64,000 bases of DNA from Streptomyces sp. FIT100 (GCF_024584805.1 NZ_CP075715.1:6977526-7041525); one strand, 5' to 3'. Shown: positions 9,147 through 18,100, numbered from the stretch's first letter. A program made the numbers and translations. Notes: generated by a model not told the origin, from the letters alone.

Positions 9147-10841
9147 TCACTTGTACATCGTCTGGTTCATGGTTCCGGGGGCATACGCGTCCGGGTCGAC
9201 CCAGACGTTGATCAGCGACGGCTTGCCCGACTCACGAGCACGCCGCAGCGCAGGCCCGATATCGGCGGGATCACGCACCTCCTCGCCGTAACCGCCCAGC
9301 ATCTGCGCGAACTTGTCGTAGTGGACGTCCCCGAGCGTGTTGCCCACCCGCTCACGCTCCAGGCCGTACTTCCGCGCCTGGCCGTAACGGATCTGATTCA
9401 TCGACGAGTTGTTGCCGACAATGCCGACGAACGGCAGGTCGTAGCGGACGAGCGTCTCGAAGTCCCAGCCGGTCAGCGAGAACGCCCCGTCACCGAACAG
9501 CGCCACGACCTCCTTGTCCGGCCGCGCCTGCTTCGCCGCCAGCACGAACGGAACACCGATGCCGAGCGTGCCCAGCGGACCCGGGTCCATCCAGTGCCCG
9601 GGCGACTTCGGCTGTACCACCTGCCCGGAGAAAGTGACGATGTCCCCACCGTCCCCGATGTAGATCGAGTCCTCCGTCAGGAACTCGTTGATCTCACTCA
9701 CCAACCGGTACGGATGGATCGGCGAAGCCTCCGACCGCAACTGGGGCAACCGCTTCTCCACCGCCGTCAGCTCGGCCGCCCGCAACTCCTCCAGCCACTC
9801 CTTGCGCCTCGATGCACCCCCGTCGACGCGCCCCGAGGCCGCCTCCGCCACCGACTTCAGCACCAGACCCGCATCACCGACGATCCCGAGATCGACATCC
9901 CGGTTCTTGCCGACGGTCCGGTAGTCGAGATCGATCTGCACCACGGTCGCCTCCGGCGACAGCCGCTTGCCGTAGCCCATACGGAAGTCGAACGGCGTCC
10001 CCACGATCACGATCACATCGGCGTTGGAGAACGCGTACCTGCGTGACAGCTGGAAGTGGTGCGGATCCCCGGGCGGCAGCGTGCCGCGCCCCGCGCCGTT
10101 CATGTACGCGGGGATGTTGAGCGCACGCACCAGCTCGATCGCCGACTCGGTGCCGCGCGTCGTCCACACCTGACTGCCCAGCAGGATCGCCGGCTTCTCG
10201 GCGTGTACGAGCAGATCGGCGAGCCGCTCGATCGCCTCGGGGTCGCCGGCCGAACGGGTCGACGCACGGTAGCGGCCGGGCTCCGGCACCCGCGCCTTCT
10301 CCACCGGCGCCTTCGCGTCCAGCACATCGCGCGGGATCTCCAGGAACGAAGGCCCCGGAGCACCGTGATAGCACTCACGGAACGCCATCGAGACCATGTC
10401 GGCCGCCCGCGCCGTGTCCGGCACGGTCGCCGCGAACTTGGTGATCGGCGTCATCATGTCGACGTGCGGCAGGTCCTGCAGCGACCCCATCTTGTGCTGG
10501 GTGTGCGCTCCCTGGCCACCGATCAGCAGCATCGGGGACTCGGCCCGGAAGGCGTTGGCCACACCGGTGACGGCGTCCGTCGTCCCCGGCCCCGCCGTGA
10601 CCACCGCACAGCCCGGCTTGCCGGTGATCCGGGCGTAGCCGTCGGCGGCATGGGCGGCGACCTGCTCATGGCGCACGTCGACGACCTCGATGCCCTCGTC
10701 CACGCAGCCGTCGTAGATGTCGATGATGTGGCCGCCGCACAGGGTGTAGATGACGTCGACCCCCTCGGCCTTGAGCGCCTTGGCGACCAGATGCCCACCG
10801 GAGATGAGGTCCTGCTGACGGTCCTGGCTGTCGTCGGGCAT
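9147..10841 (-). CDS. Thiamine-diphosphate enzyme, oxalyl-CoA decarboxylase / 2-hydroxyacyl-CoA lyase-like
   Basis: 564 aa with the three-domain acetolactate-synthase fold. RHEQVAAHAADGYAR near residue 58 has the cofactor-activating Glu. GDGAFSLTGWDFETLVRYDLPFVGIVGNN at about 448-476 is the GDG...NN cofactor motif (only its ends are quoted here as evidence). Operon position with frc points to oxalyl-CoA decarboxylation to formyl-CoA. However, the active-site stretch reads SLQDLPH where oxalyl-CoA decarboxylases and 2-hydroxyacyl-CoA lyases usually have F/Y-Q-E, and the C-terminal SG-containing CoA loop is replaced by YAPGTMNQTMYK. A related carboligase or lyase remains possible. Confidence 0.7.
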   Translation of the reverse strand: MPDDSQDRQQDLISGGHLVAKALKAEGVDVIYTLCGGHIIDIYDGCVDEGIEVVDVRHEQVAAHAADGYARITGKPGCAVVTAGPGTTDAVTGVANAFRAESPMLLIGGQGAHTQHKMGSLQDLPHVDMMTPITKFAATVPDTARAADMVSMAFRECYHGAPGPSFLEIPRDVLDAKAPVEKARVPEPGRYRASTRSAGDPEAIERLADLLVHAEKPAILLGSQVWTTRGTESAIELVRALNIPAYMNGAGRGTLPPGDPHHFQLSRRYAFSNADVIVIVGTPFDFRMGYGKRLSPEATVVQIDLDYRTVGKNRDVDLGIVGDAGLVLKSVAEAASGRVDGGASRRKEWLEELRAAELTAVEKRLPQLRSEASPIHPYRLVSEINEFLTEDSIYIGDGGDIVTFSGQVVQPKSPGHWMDPGPLGTLGIGVPFVLAAKQARPDKEVVALFGDGAFSLTGWDFETLVRYDLPFVGIVGNNSSMNQIRYGQARKYGLERERVGNTLGDVHYDKFAQMLGGYGEEVRDPADIGPALRRARESGKPSLINVWVDPDAYAPGTMNQTMYK

Positions 10842-10894
10842 GGCGGAGTCCCGTCCCTTCGTAGGGGGAGTTGAGGTGGCTCTCTCGCAGATTG

Positions 10895-10918
10895 CATACA
10901 GTCGACGAATACTGTATG
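10895..10918. promoter_or_regulatory. Perfect inverted repeat in divergent promoter region (putative operator)
   Basis: CATACAGT (10895-10902), an 8-nt spacer, then ACTGTATG (10911-10918): a perfect 8-bp inverted repeat, AT-rich against its surroundings, between the leftward TPP-enzyme operon and rightward sucC. It could control both directions. The half-site style fits GntR-type regulators, but no such regulator gene is in the window. Confidence 0.65.
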
Positions 10919-10988
10919 AAGCTTGTTATCCCGCATCCAGTGGGTGGTGTCCAGGGGGCGTGCGGCACTTTCCCAGACAGGAGCCGGC

Positions 10989-12128
10989 ATGGATCTGTAC
11001 GAGTACCAAGCGCGCGAGATCTTCCAGCAGTACGGCATCGCCGTACCCGAAGCCGAAACCGCGGACACGGCCCGCGAAGCACGCCACGCCGCCGACCGCC
11101 TCGGCGGCCGCGTCGTCGTCAAAGCCCAGGTCAAGACCGGTGGCCGCGGCAAAGCAGGCGGCGTCAAACTCGCCACCGACCCCGCCGCCGCCGAACTCAC
11201 CGCCCGCCACATCCTCGGCATGGACATCAAAGGCCACACCGTACGAAAAGTGATGCTCGCCCAACCCGTCGACATCCACGCCGAGTACTACGTCTCCTAC
11301 GCCCTCGACCGCGCCGCCGGCCGCTTCCTCGCCATCGCCTCCGCCCACGGCGGCATGGACATCGAAGAAGTCGCCGCCACCCGCCCCGAAGCCGTCACCC
11401 GCATACCGGTCGACCCGGCCGAAGGCATCACCCCCACCGCGGCCGCCGCCATCGCCACCGCAGCCGGACTCCCGCCCACCACCGCACCCGTACTCCAGCG
11501 CCTCTGGAAGATCCTCACCGACGAAGACGCCCTGCTCGTCGAGGTCAACCCCCTCGTCCGCGCCACCACAGGGGACATCCTCGCCCTCGACGGCAAGATC
11601 ACCCTCGACGACAACGCCCGCTTCCGGCAGACCCGCTGGGGCGCCGGCGCCCCCACGCACGACGACCCCCTGGAAGCCGCCGCGGCGGCGAAGGGCCTCA
11701 ACTACGTACGCCTCGAAGGCGAAGTCGGCGTCATCGGCAACGGCGCCGGACTCGTCATGTCCACCCTCGACGTCGTCGCCGGCTGCGGCGCCCGCCCCGC
11801 CGACTTCCTCGACATCGGAGGCGGAGCCTCCGCCCAGGTCATGGCCGACGGCCTCACCATCGTCCTCGCCGACCCCGGCGTCCGGTCCGTTCTCGTCAAC
11901 GTCTTCGGCGGCATCACCGCCTGCGACGCCGTCGCCGACGGCATCGTCAAGGCCCTCGAAACCGTACGCCTCACCAAACCGCTCGTCGTACGCCTCGACG
12001 GCAACAACGCCACACGCGGACGCGCCATCCTCGACGCCCGCGCCCACCCGCTCGTGGAACAGGCCACCACCATGGGCGGCGCCGCCCGCCGGGCCGCCGT
12101 CCTCGCCACCGACGCCGCAGCAGTGTGA
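10989..12128 (+). CDS. sucC: Succinyl-CoA synthetase beta subunit, ADP-forming (second-copy type)
   Basis: 379 aa. Start MDLYEYQAREIF at 10989 with AGGAG 5 nt upstream. ATP-grasp domain with KAQVKTGGRGKAGG at about 43-56 and EVNPLV near 186; the C-terminal CoA-ligase-like part carries GNGAGLVMST and NVFGGIT. It pairs with sucD 11 nt downstream. Streptomyces normally encode a housekeeping sucCD elsewhere; this divergently placed pair next to oxalate/formyl-CoA genes may act on a different dicarboxylate. That specialisation is inference. Confidence 0.88.
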   Translation: MDLYEYQAREIFQQYGIAVPEAETADTAREARHAADRLGGRVVVKAQVKTGGRGKAGGVKLATDPAAAELTARHILGMDIKGHTVRKVMLAQPVDIHAEYYVSYALDRAAGRFLAIASAHGGMDIEEVAATRPEAVTRIPVDPAEGITPTAAAAIATAAGLPPTTAPVLQRLWKILTDEDALLVEVNPLVRATTGDILALDGKITLDDNARFRQTRWGAGAPTHDDPLEAAAAAKGLNYVRLEGEVGVIGNGAGLVMSTLDVVAGCGARPADFLDIGGGASAQVMADGLTIVLADPGVRSVLVNVFGGITACDAVADGIVKALETVRLTKPLVVRLDGNNATRGRAILDARAHPLVEQATTMGGAARRAAVLATDAAAV

Positions 12129-12139
12129 AGGGACCGGAC

Positions 12140-13033
12140 ATGGCCATCTTTCTCAACAAGGACAGCAAAGTCCTCGTCCAGGGCATGACAGGCGCCGAGG
12201 GCATGAAGCACACCCGCCGGATGCTCGCCGCCGGCACCGACGTCGTCGGCGGCGTCAACCCCCGCAAGGCAGGCCGTACCGTCGACTTCGACGACCGCAC
12301 CGTCCCCGTCTTCGGCACCGTGCGCGACGCCGTCGACGCCACCGGGGCGGACACCACCGTCGTCTTCGTCCCGCCCGCCTTCACCGGCGCCGCCGTCACC
12401 GAGGCGGCGGACGCGGGCATCGGGCTCGCCATCGTCATCACCGAGGGCGTACCCGTCCACGACGCCGTCCGCTTCACGGCGCACGCGAAGCAGCGCGGCA
12501 CCCGCGTCATCGGCCCCAACTGCCCCGGTCTGATCAGCCCCGGCCAGTCCAACGCCGGCATCATCCCGGCCGACATCGCCCCCGCTCCCGGCCGCATCGG
12601 ACTCGTGTCCAAGTCCGGGACGCTCACCTACCAACTCATGCACGAACTGCGGGACATCGGCTTCTCGTCCGCCGTCGGCATCGGCGGCGACCCGGTCATC
12701 GGGACGACACACATCGACTGCCTGACCGCCTTTGAGGCCGATCCCGACACCGAACTCATCGTGCTGATCGGCGAGATCGGGGGAGACGCGGAGGAACGGG
12801 CGGCGATGACTATCAGAGATCAGATGTCAAAATCTGTCATCGCCTACGTCGCCGGCTTCACGGCACCCGAAGGAAAGACCATGGGCCACGCCGGAGCCAT
12901 CGTCTCCGGTTCCACCGGCACCGCACAGGCGAAGAAGACCGCGCTCGAAGCCGCCGGCGTCAGGGTCGGCTCGACGCCCAGCGAGACCGCCCTCCTCGTC
13001 CGCGAAGCCCTGGGACGACCCGGCGTCACGTGA
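12140..13033 (+). CDS. sucD: Succinyl-CoA synthetase alpha subunit
   Basis: 297 aa. It begins MAIFLNKDSKVLVQGMTG, the standard SucD N-terminus, with a CoA-binding Rossmann domain, and ends with the ligase domain. MGHAGAIVSG near residue 250 contains the active-site phosphohistidine. It forms the heterodimer with the upstream SucC. A GAAGGGA Shine-Dalgarno overlaps the sucC stop region, so expression is coupled. Confidence 0.88.
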   Translation: MAIFLNKDSKVLVQGMTGAEGMKHTRRMLAAGTDVVGGVNPRKAGRTVDFDDRTVPVFGTVRDAVDATGADTTVVFVPPAFTGAAVTEAADAGIGLAIVITEGVPVHDAVRFTAHAKQRGTRVIGPNCPGLISPGQSNAGIIPADIAPAPGRIGLVSKSGTLTYQLMHELRDIGFSSAVGIGGDPVIGTTHIDCLTAFEADPDTELIVLIGEIGGDAEERAAMTIRDQMSKSVIAYVAGFTAPEGKTMGHAGAIVSGSTGTAQAKKTALEAAGVRVGSTPSETALLVREALGRPGVT

Positions 13034-13209
13034 CATCGCGTGACCTCACCCACACCGGGCGCAATCACCGGGACAGGACCCGGGCCCGCCTCACTACCTT
13101 GGTGTCCAGACGCGTCGATGCCCGTACCCCTCGGTCCCGGTCTCCGTACGCGCCCGCACGAGCCATCGCACCTCCCGCCCCGACTGTGCACCGAGAGCGG
13201 AGAACCACC

Positions 13210-14763
13210 ATGGCAACCACCCTCACCCCGCCCCTCTCCCTCAAACCCGGCACCTCCTGGGCCGACGCCTGGCAGCGCTGTCTGACCGTCGCGCCCGAAG
13301 CGTTCCACGACGACCGGGTCCTCAACCTGTGGGACACCCGCTGGCAGGCCGACGGCCGTGCGCTCGCCGCCACCAGCCCCGTCGACGGCGGCCCCATCGC
13401 CGGCCCGCCCCGCCTCGATGCGGCCACCGCCCAGCGCGCCGTGCGCGCCTCGCTCGACCAGCACCGCGCCTGGCGCCACGTCCCCCTCGCCGAACGGCGC
13501 GCCCGCGTCTCCGCCACCCTCGACGCCCTCACCGAGCACCGCGAGCTGCTCGCCCTCCTCCTCGTCCACGAGATCGGCAAGCCGTGGCGGCTCGCGCAGG
13601 CCGACGTCGACCGGGCGATCGACGGAGTCCGCTGGTACGTCGACGGCATCGAGGACATGCTCGACGGCCGGGCCCCCTTGGACGGCCCCGTCTCGAACAT
13701 CGCCAGCTGGAACTACCCGATGTCCGTCCTCGTCCACGCCATGCTCGTCCAGGCCCTCGCGGGCAACGCGGTCATCGCCAAGGCCCCCACCGACGGCGGC
13801 CTGTCCTGCCTCACCCTCGCCTGCGCGCTCGCCGCACGCGAAGGGATCCCCACCACCCTCGTCAGCGGCAGCGGCAGCGAACTGTCCGCGCCCCTCGTGC
13901 GCGCCCCGGAGATCGGCTGCGTCTCCTTCGTCGGCGGCCGCGACACCGGCGCCCGTATCGCCACCGCCGTCGCCGACCTCGGCAAGCGCCACATCCTCGA
14001 ACAGGAGGGCCTGAACACCTGGGGCATCTGGAACTTCACCGACTGGGACTCCCTCACCGCCGTCATCCCCAAGCTGTTCGACTACGGCAAGCAGCGCTGC
14101 ACCGCCTACCCGCGTTTCGTCGTGCAGCGCAGCGCCTTCGCCGAGTTCCTCTCCGCGTATCTGCCCGCCGTCCGCTCGGTGCGTGTGGGCCACCCCCTCG
14201 CCGTCGCCGACCCGGCCGACCCGCTTCCCGAGCTGGACTTCGGCCCCCTCATCAACGCCGCCAAGGCCAAGGAGCTGACCGATCAGGTCGCCGAGGCCAT
14301 CGACAGGGGAGCCGTCCCCCTCCACCGCGGCTCCCTGGCCGACGCCCCTCTCCTCCCGGGCCAGGACACCGGCGCCTACGTCGCCCCCGTGACGCTCCTC
14401 GGCCCGCCGCCGTCCTCCCCGCTCCACCACGCGGAGCCCTTCGGGCCCGTGGACACGATCGTCCTCGTCGACACCGAGGCCGAGCTCCTCGCCGCGATGA
14501 ACGCCTCCAACGGCGCCCTCGTCGCCACGCTCTCCACGGACGACCCGGAGACGTACGAGCGCTTGTCCCCCCAGATCCGTGCCTTCAAGGTGGGCCGCGG
14601 TAAGCCCCGCTCGCGCGGCGACCGAGAGGAGCTCTTCGGCGGCTTCGGGGCGTCGTGGCGCGGCGCCTTCGTCGGCGGCGACCTGCTGGTGAAGGCGGTC
14701 ACCGAGGGGCCGGCGGGGGAGCGCCTCCCCGGCAACTTCCCCGACTACCAGCTCAACGCCTGA
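13210..14763 (+). CDS. Aldehyde dehydrogenase family protein
   Basis: 517 aa. Start at 13210 (MATTLTPPL) after a GAGAGCGGAGAA stretch. NAD(P)-dependent ALDH fold: SNIASWNYPM near 160 (active-site Asn region), FVGGRDTGARIA in the cofactor domain, the general-base Glu in EQEGLNTWGIW near 265, and the probable catalytic Cys in GKQRCTAYPRF near 300. Surrounding residues deviate from standard ALDHs (EQEGLN for ELGGK), so it is an outlying subfamily. It lies about 175 nt after sucD and may share its transcript, but the aldehyde substrate is unknown. A very strong terminator follows. Confidence 0.8.
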   Translation: MATTLTPPLSLKPGTSWADAWQRCLTVAPEAFHDDRVLNLWDTRWQADGRALAATSPVDGGPIAGPPRLDAATAQRAVRASLDQHRAWRHVPLAERRARVSATLDALTEHRELLALLLVHEIGKPWRLAQADVDRAIDGVRWYVDGIEDMLDGRAPLDGPVSNIASWNYPMSVLVHAMLVQALAGNAVIAKAPTDGGLSCLTLACALAAREGIPTTLVSGSGSELSAPLVRAPEIGCVSFVGGRDTGARIATAVADLGKRHILEQEGLNTWGIWNFTDWDSLTAVIPKLFDYGKQRCTAYPRFVVQRSAFAEFLSAYLPAVRSVRVGHPLAVADPADPLPELDFGPLINAAKAKELTDQVAEAIDRGAVPLHRGSLADAPLLPGQDTGAYVAPVTLLGPPPSSPLHHAEPFGPVDTIVLVDTEAELLAAMNASNGALVATLSTDDPETYERLSPQIRAFKVGRGKPRSRGDREELFGGFGASWRGAFVGGDLLVKAVTEGPAGERLPGNFPDYQLNA

Positions 14764-14767
14764 CCGC

Positions 14768-14827
14768 CCCCGGGGCGGGGCTGTCGCCCAGGATCCGCGG
14801 GTCCCGGGCGACAACCCCGCCCCGGGG
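14768..14827. terminator. Long hairpin terminator
   Basis: A 22-nt stem (14768-14789 with 14806-14827, one mismatch) and 16-nt loop start 5 nt after the ALDH stop. It is one of the strongest hairpins in the window. Confidence 0.88.
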
Positions 14828-14948
14828 CCCGCACCTCGCGCGGTCGCGCACCGCGCCCGCTCCGTCACGGTGCGCACGGGGTCGGGCCGAGCGGACTGCC
14901 GGTGGGCCCGGCGGTCCCTCGCCACCCCACTGACCATGCGAAATGCGG

Positions 14949-14978
14949 TTCGGAGGCACCTCGAAGCCCTGGTAGAGT
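14949..14978 (+). promoter_or_regulatory. Candidate sigma-70-type promoter for tRNA-Leu
   Basis: TTCGGA (14949-14954), an 18-nt spacer and TAGAGT (14973-14978) lie 45 nt before the tRNA 5' end. The -10 is good and the -35 weak. Confidence 0.4.
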
Positions 14979-15023
14979 TATCCATGTCGCCGCGGGGAAC
15001 GCCCGCGATCGGCAAAACACCTG

Positions 15024-15108
15024 GTCCGGGTGGCGGAATGGCAGACGCGCTAGCTTGAGGTGCTAGTGCCCTTTATCGGGCGTGGGGGTTCAAGTCCCCC
15101 CTCGGACA
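15024..15108 (+). tRNA. tRNA-Leu, anticodon GAG
   Basis: The 85-nt cloverleaf has a 7-bp acceptor (GTCCGGG with CTCGGAC, one G-U pair). The anticodon arm is CTAGC-TTGAGGT-GCTAG with GAG at 15057-15059, reading CUC. It has the long class II variable arm expected of tRNA-Leu and a T-arm with GGTTCAAGTCC. The 3' CCA is not encoded; ACA follows. CUC is one of the two dominant leucine codons in high-GC genomes. Confidence 0.93.
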
Positions 15109-15128
15109 CAACAGTTCACGGTACGGAT

Positions 15129-15162
15129 GCGAGGACCTCGGCCTTATGGTCGCGGTCCTCGC
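15129..15162. terminator. Hairpin downstream of tRNA-Leu
   Basis: A perfect 9-bp stem, GCGAGGACC (15129-15137) with GGTCCTCGC (15154-15162), lies 20 nt after the tRNA and before the convergent peptidase gene. Confidence 0.65.
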
Positions 15163-15223
15163 GGCGTTTCCGTAGAGGCGTGGGCGCGGCGAATGGACGG
15201 AGCCGAGGTGGGGCGCTCCGTGG

Positions 15224-16594
15224 TCAGAGGCGGACGTTCCAGTCGACCGTGGACGTCAGAGTCTTCGCGATCTCCGGGTCGCGCACCGCGGCCGTGTGGT
15301 TCTCGACGGTGACCGACAGCTTGTGCGTGCGCAGGTCGAGCAGCCACAGGGCCAGGTCCGTGACCCGCACCCGGGTGCGGCCCGCGAGCGGCTTCAGTTC
15401 CCTGCCGTCCAGGTGCCAGCGGACCTTCAGTCCGTGTCCGTCCGGGCCGGTGAGCCGCGGCACGGACACCCGCGCCGTGTCCCGCAGTCGGAGGAGGCGC
15501 CCGGCGGGCGTGAGTGCGGTGACGAGACGTGCGTGGCGGTGGAAGCCGGCGATCATCGCCTCGACTCCGGGGAGGTTGAACGGTCTGCCCAAGGAGCGCA
15601 TCAGGGAGTCGTCGGTGGGCCGGTACAACCCGGTGGCGAAGTAGCCCCCGCCCTCGTACGCGCCGACCGCCCCGCCGTCGGGCGACTGTTCCCCAAGCCA
15701 GCGGTGCCACTTGGTGCGCTGCCCGGCCATGTCCCCTGCGGTCAGCACGGAGATGTTGGAATCGGCCGGCTCGGGCCCCGTGTACTCCTCGAACCCCGGC
15801 TGGTCGGGGTAGAAGTACTCGTCGGCCAGCTTGCCCAGTGAGTGGCCGGTCTCGTGGATGGCGACCTGACCGGACTTCTCGTTGCCCGCCGACATGGTCG
15901 AGATCCCCTCGTAGCCCAGGGTCTCGCTCGGCTCGTTGTAGCCGGCGCCGCCGTACTTGGCGCTGTTGGCGAGCACGACCACCAGGTCGGCCTCCGGCGC
16001 CTTGGCGGCGTACCCGTCGACCTTCGTCCGGTCGACGCACAGCAGCCGTTCGATGCCGTCGCACCAGAAGAAGGAGCCCAGGGCCGTGTCCCGTACGTCG
16101 CCGGGTGCCGGATCGCCCGAGACGCCGGACTGGTTCGAGACGGCCTCGACCGTCCAGACGTTGAAGAGGCCCTGGTACGTCGTGTAGGGCTCGACGCCGG
16201 CGAGTTCGGCCCATATCTCCTTCGCGTCGGTGTGGAACCGGTCGAGTTCGGTGGCCGTGTAGCCGTCACCGATGACGACGATGTCCAGCCGGTCGCCGGT
16301 GGGGCCGTTGTCGAGCAGTTCGGTGACGGCGCCGTCCGCGGCCTTCTCCACCGCCGAGAGTCTCGGGGAGGGCCGGTGCCGTTCGTCCCGCGGGACCCGT
16401 GTGTGGCCCGACCCTGCGGAGTTGGCGTGCTCGGGGCCCGGGATCTCCACCTCCACCTGCGGCCCCGGACCCGTGGACAGCCACGGGCCGGTGGGCACAG
16501 CCGGGTCGGCGGCGGCGCCGGGCGCCGCCAGGACCGTCGTGAGAACGGCGGCAGCGGCGGCCGTCGCCATGACCCTGCGCCATGCTGTGCGCAT
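15224..16594 (-). CDS. Secreted M64-family (IgA peptidase M64-like) zinc metallopeptidase
   Basis: 456 aa. Start at 16594 (MRTAWRRVMATAAAA) chosen for the GGGAGG 7 nt upstream and the immediate Sec signal ending near APGAAADP. The M64 domain runs from DRLDIVVIGDGYTA (about 101-114) to the zinc site HETGHSLGKLADEY (HExxH at 247-251, with the Asp/Glu-containing continuation). A C-terminal beta-rich extension (about 345-456) may be an accessory domain. It is an extracellular protease. It is divergent from the XRE-TPR regulator, with an AT-rich inverted repeat between them. Confidence 0.82.
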   Translation of the reverse strand: MRTAWRRVMATAAAAAVLTTVLAAPGAAADPAVPTGPWLSTGPGPQVEVEIPGPEHANSAGSGHTRVPRDERHRPSPRLSAVEKAADGAVTELLDNGPTGDRLDIVVIGDGYTATELDRFHTDAKEIWAELAGVEPYTTYQGLFNVWTVEAVSNQSGVSGDPAPGDVRDTALGSFFWCDGIERLLCVDRTKVDGYAAKAPEADLVVVLANSAKYGGAGYNEPSETLGYEGISTMSAGNEKSGQVAIHETGHSLGKLADEYFYPDQPGFEEYTGPEPADSNISVLTAGDMAGQRTKWHRWLGEQSPDGGAVGAYEGGGYFATGLYRPTDDSLMRSLGRPFNLPGVEAMIAGFHRHARLVTALTPAGRLLRLRDTARVSVPRLTGPDGHGLKVRWHLDGRELKPLAGRTRVRVTDLALWLLDLRTHKLSVTVENHTAAVRDPEIAKTLTSTVDWNVRL

Positions 16595-16639
16595 GAAAGC
16601 CTCCCCCTGACACATGAATTAAGCGTCTGTGCAAGCTCA

Positions 16640-16657
16640 TTTAAGGGAGTGCTTAAA
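16640..16657. promoter_or_regulatory. AT-rich inverted repeat in divergent promoter region
   Basis: TTTAAG (16640-16645), 6-nt spacer, CTTAAA (16652-16657), with a further TTAAGC at 16619-16624 matching GCTTAA at 16651-16656. Such AT content is rare here, and the site lies between the peptidase and regulator genes, so it is a plausible operator for the adjacent XRE-TPR protein. Confidence 0.5.
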
Positions 16658-16734
16658 CTAGGCGTGGGTCAGGAAGCTGCGCAATGGTCTACTGCCCCTG
16701 AATAATGGGGACTTCGAGCGACCCAGGGGATCCG

Positions 16735-18075
16735 ATGGACGAACCGGCCGAGATCGGCCGCCGCGTGCAGCAACTCCGTGCACACCTGGGCCTGACCCAG
16801 CGGCAGTTGGCCGAACCCTCGTACACTCCCGCCTACATCTCGACCCTCGAGGCCGGGAAGGTCAGGCCGTCCGAGGCGGCGCTGCGCTTCCTCGCCGACC
16901 GGCTCGGCACGTCGTTCGAGGAGCTGTCCACCGGCCGCCCCGCCCATCTGGCCACCGAGCTTCGCCTCGCCCTCACCGACGCCCAGCGCGAGCTGGCCAC
17001 CGGCTCCGCCGAGGAGGCCGCCGTGAGCTACCGGCGGCTCCTCACCGACGCGGAGCATCTGCAGCTCACCGCAGAACAGGCCGAAGTGCTGCTCGGCCTC
17101 GGCGAATGCGCGCTGGAGACAGGGCAGCTGGACAACGCGAGAAGGCACTTCGAGGCGGCGGAACGGCTCCTCGGCGACGAGCCGCTGCCCCGGCGGGCGC
17201 GCGCGGTCCGGGGACGCGCCATCGCGCACCTGCTCGCCGGTGAACTGCGCTACGCCTGCTATCTCCTCGAAGCCACGATCGACGAGCTGAACGCCGGAGG
17301 ACTGGCCGATCCCGAGGCCCTGGTCCTGCTGTACGCGGCCATCATCGGCCCGTACATCGACATGGGCGCCCACGCCCGCGCGGCCCACGCCGCCGAACTC
17401 GCCCTGGCCCTGGCCCCGCAGGTCAACGATCCGGCACTGGTCGCGGGCATGCACCGGCAAGTGGCCCGCACCTTCCTCGCGGAGGGCCGCACGGCCGACG
17501 CCGACGCCTCCCTCGCCAAGGCGCAGACCGTCTACCGGCAGTTCGGGCTGCGGACCGACCTGGCGCACTGCCACTGGATGCGCGGCTACGTCCAAGCGCA
17601 GGACGGCGAACTGGCCCTCGCGGAGCAGGAGCTGCGCACCGCGCGGGACATGCTCACCGCCAAGCGCGCCGTGCTCTTCGCCGCGCAGGTGGAGGTCGAG
17701 CTGGCCGATGTGCTGCGCCGCCTCGGACGGCTCGACGAGGCTTCCGAGCTGCTCACCGAGCTGCTCGAACTGGGCGACCGGCACGGCGCGGTGCACGCGG
17801 GCGGGGCGCACCGGCTGCTCGGACTGATCTCCGAGCAGCGCGGCGACGCCGATGCCGCCGAGGAGCACTACGTCCTGGCCCTGGGGCTGCTCGAACGCAG
17901 CGGGGCCAGCGGTGACCTCGCCGATCTGTGCCGCCTGCTGGGCGACCTGCTGCGGCGCGGTGGACGCACGGAGGCCGCGCTGGACGCCTACCGCACGGGC
18001 CTCGGCCATCGGGCGGCGCCGGGCACGACGACCCTGGGCCCGGCCCCGGCCACGCCGTCGTTCCTGCCGCGCTAG
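16735..18075 (+). CDS. XRE-type helix-turn-helix regulator with TPR domain
   Basis: 446 aa. Start at 16735 (MDEPAEIGRRVQQL) because AGGGGA lies 6 nt upstream; a longer ATG start 30 nt earlier lacks one. Residues 4-65 form a Cro/CI-type HTH (RVQQLRAHLGLTQRQLAE ... YISTLEAGK). Residues 75-440 are a chain of tetratricopeptide helices, an architecture seen in peptide- or partner-sensing regulators. It is divergent from the M64 peptidase, so control of that gene, its own gene, or both is plausible. Confidence 0.82.
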   Translation: MDEPAEIGRRVQQLRAHLGLTQRQLAEPSYTPAYISTLEAGKVRPSEAALRFLADRLGTSFEELSTGRPAHLATELRLALTDAQRELATGSAEEAAVSYRRLLTDAEHLQLTAEQAEVLLGLGECALETGQLDNARRHFEAAERLLGDEPLPRRARAVRGRAIAHLLAGELRYACYLLEATIDELNAGGLADPEALVLLYAAIIGPYIDMGAHARAAHAAELALALAPQVNDPALVAGMHRQVARTFLAEGRTADADASLAKAQTVYRQFGLRTDLAHCHWMRGYVQAQDGELALAEQELRTARDMLTAKRAVLFAAQVEVELADVLRRLGRLDEASELLTELLELGDRHGAVHAGGAHRLLGLISEQRGDADAAEEHYVLALGLLERSGASGDLADLCRLLGDLLRRGGRTEAALDAYRTGLGHRAAPGTTTLGPAPATPSFLPR

Positions 18076-18100
18076 CCAGAGCGGCCCCCGCCGACACTTG

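Noticed and set aside
5601..10046. A 1,481-codon open plus-strand frame antisense to the oxalate operon
   Set aside because: Arg/His/Pro-rich sequence without any domain, exactly mirroring well-supported minus-strand genes; it is a consequence of GC-rich codon usage.
10842..10988. Repeat at 10895-10918 considered as a fourth LacI site
   Set aside because: It has an 8-nt spacer and ACTGTATG half-sites, without the GCGC-centred 14-bp pattern of the LacI sites.
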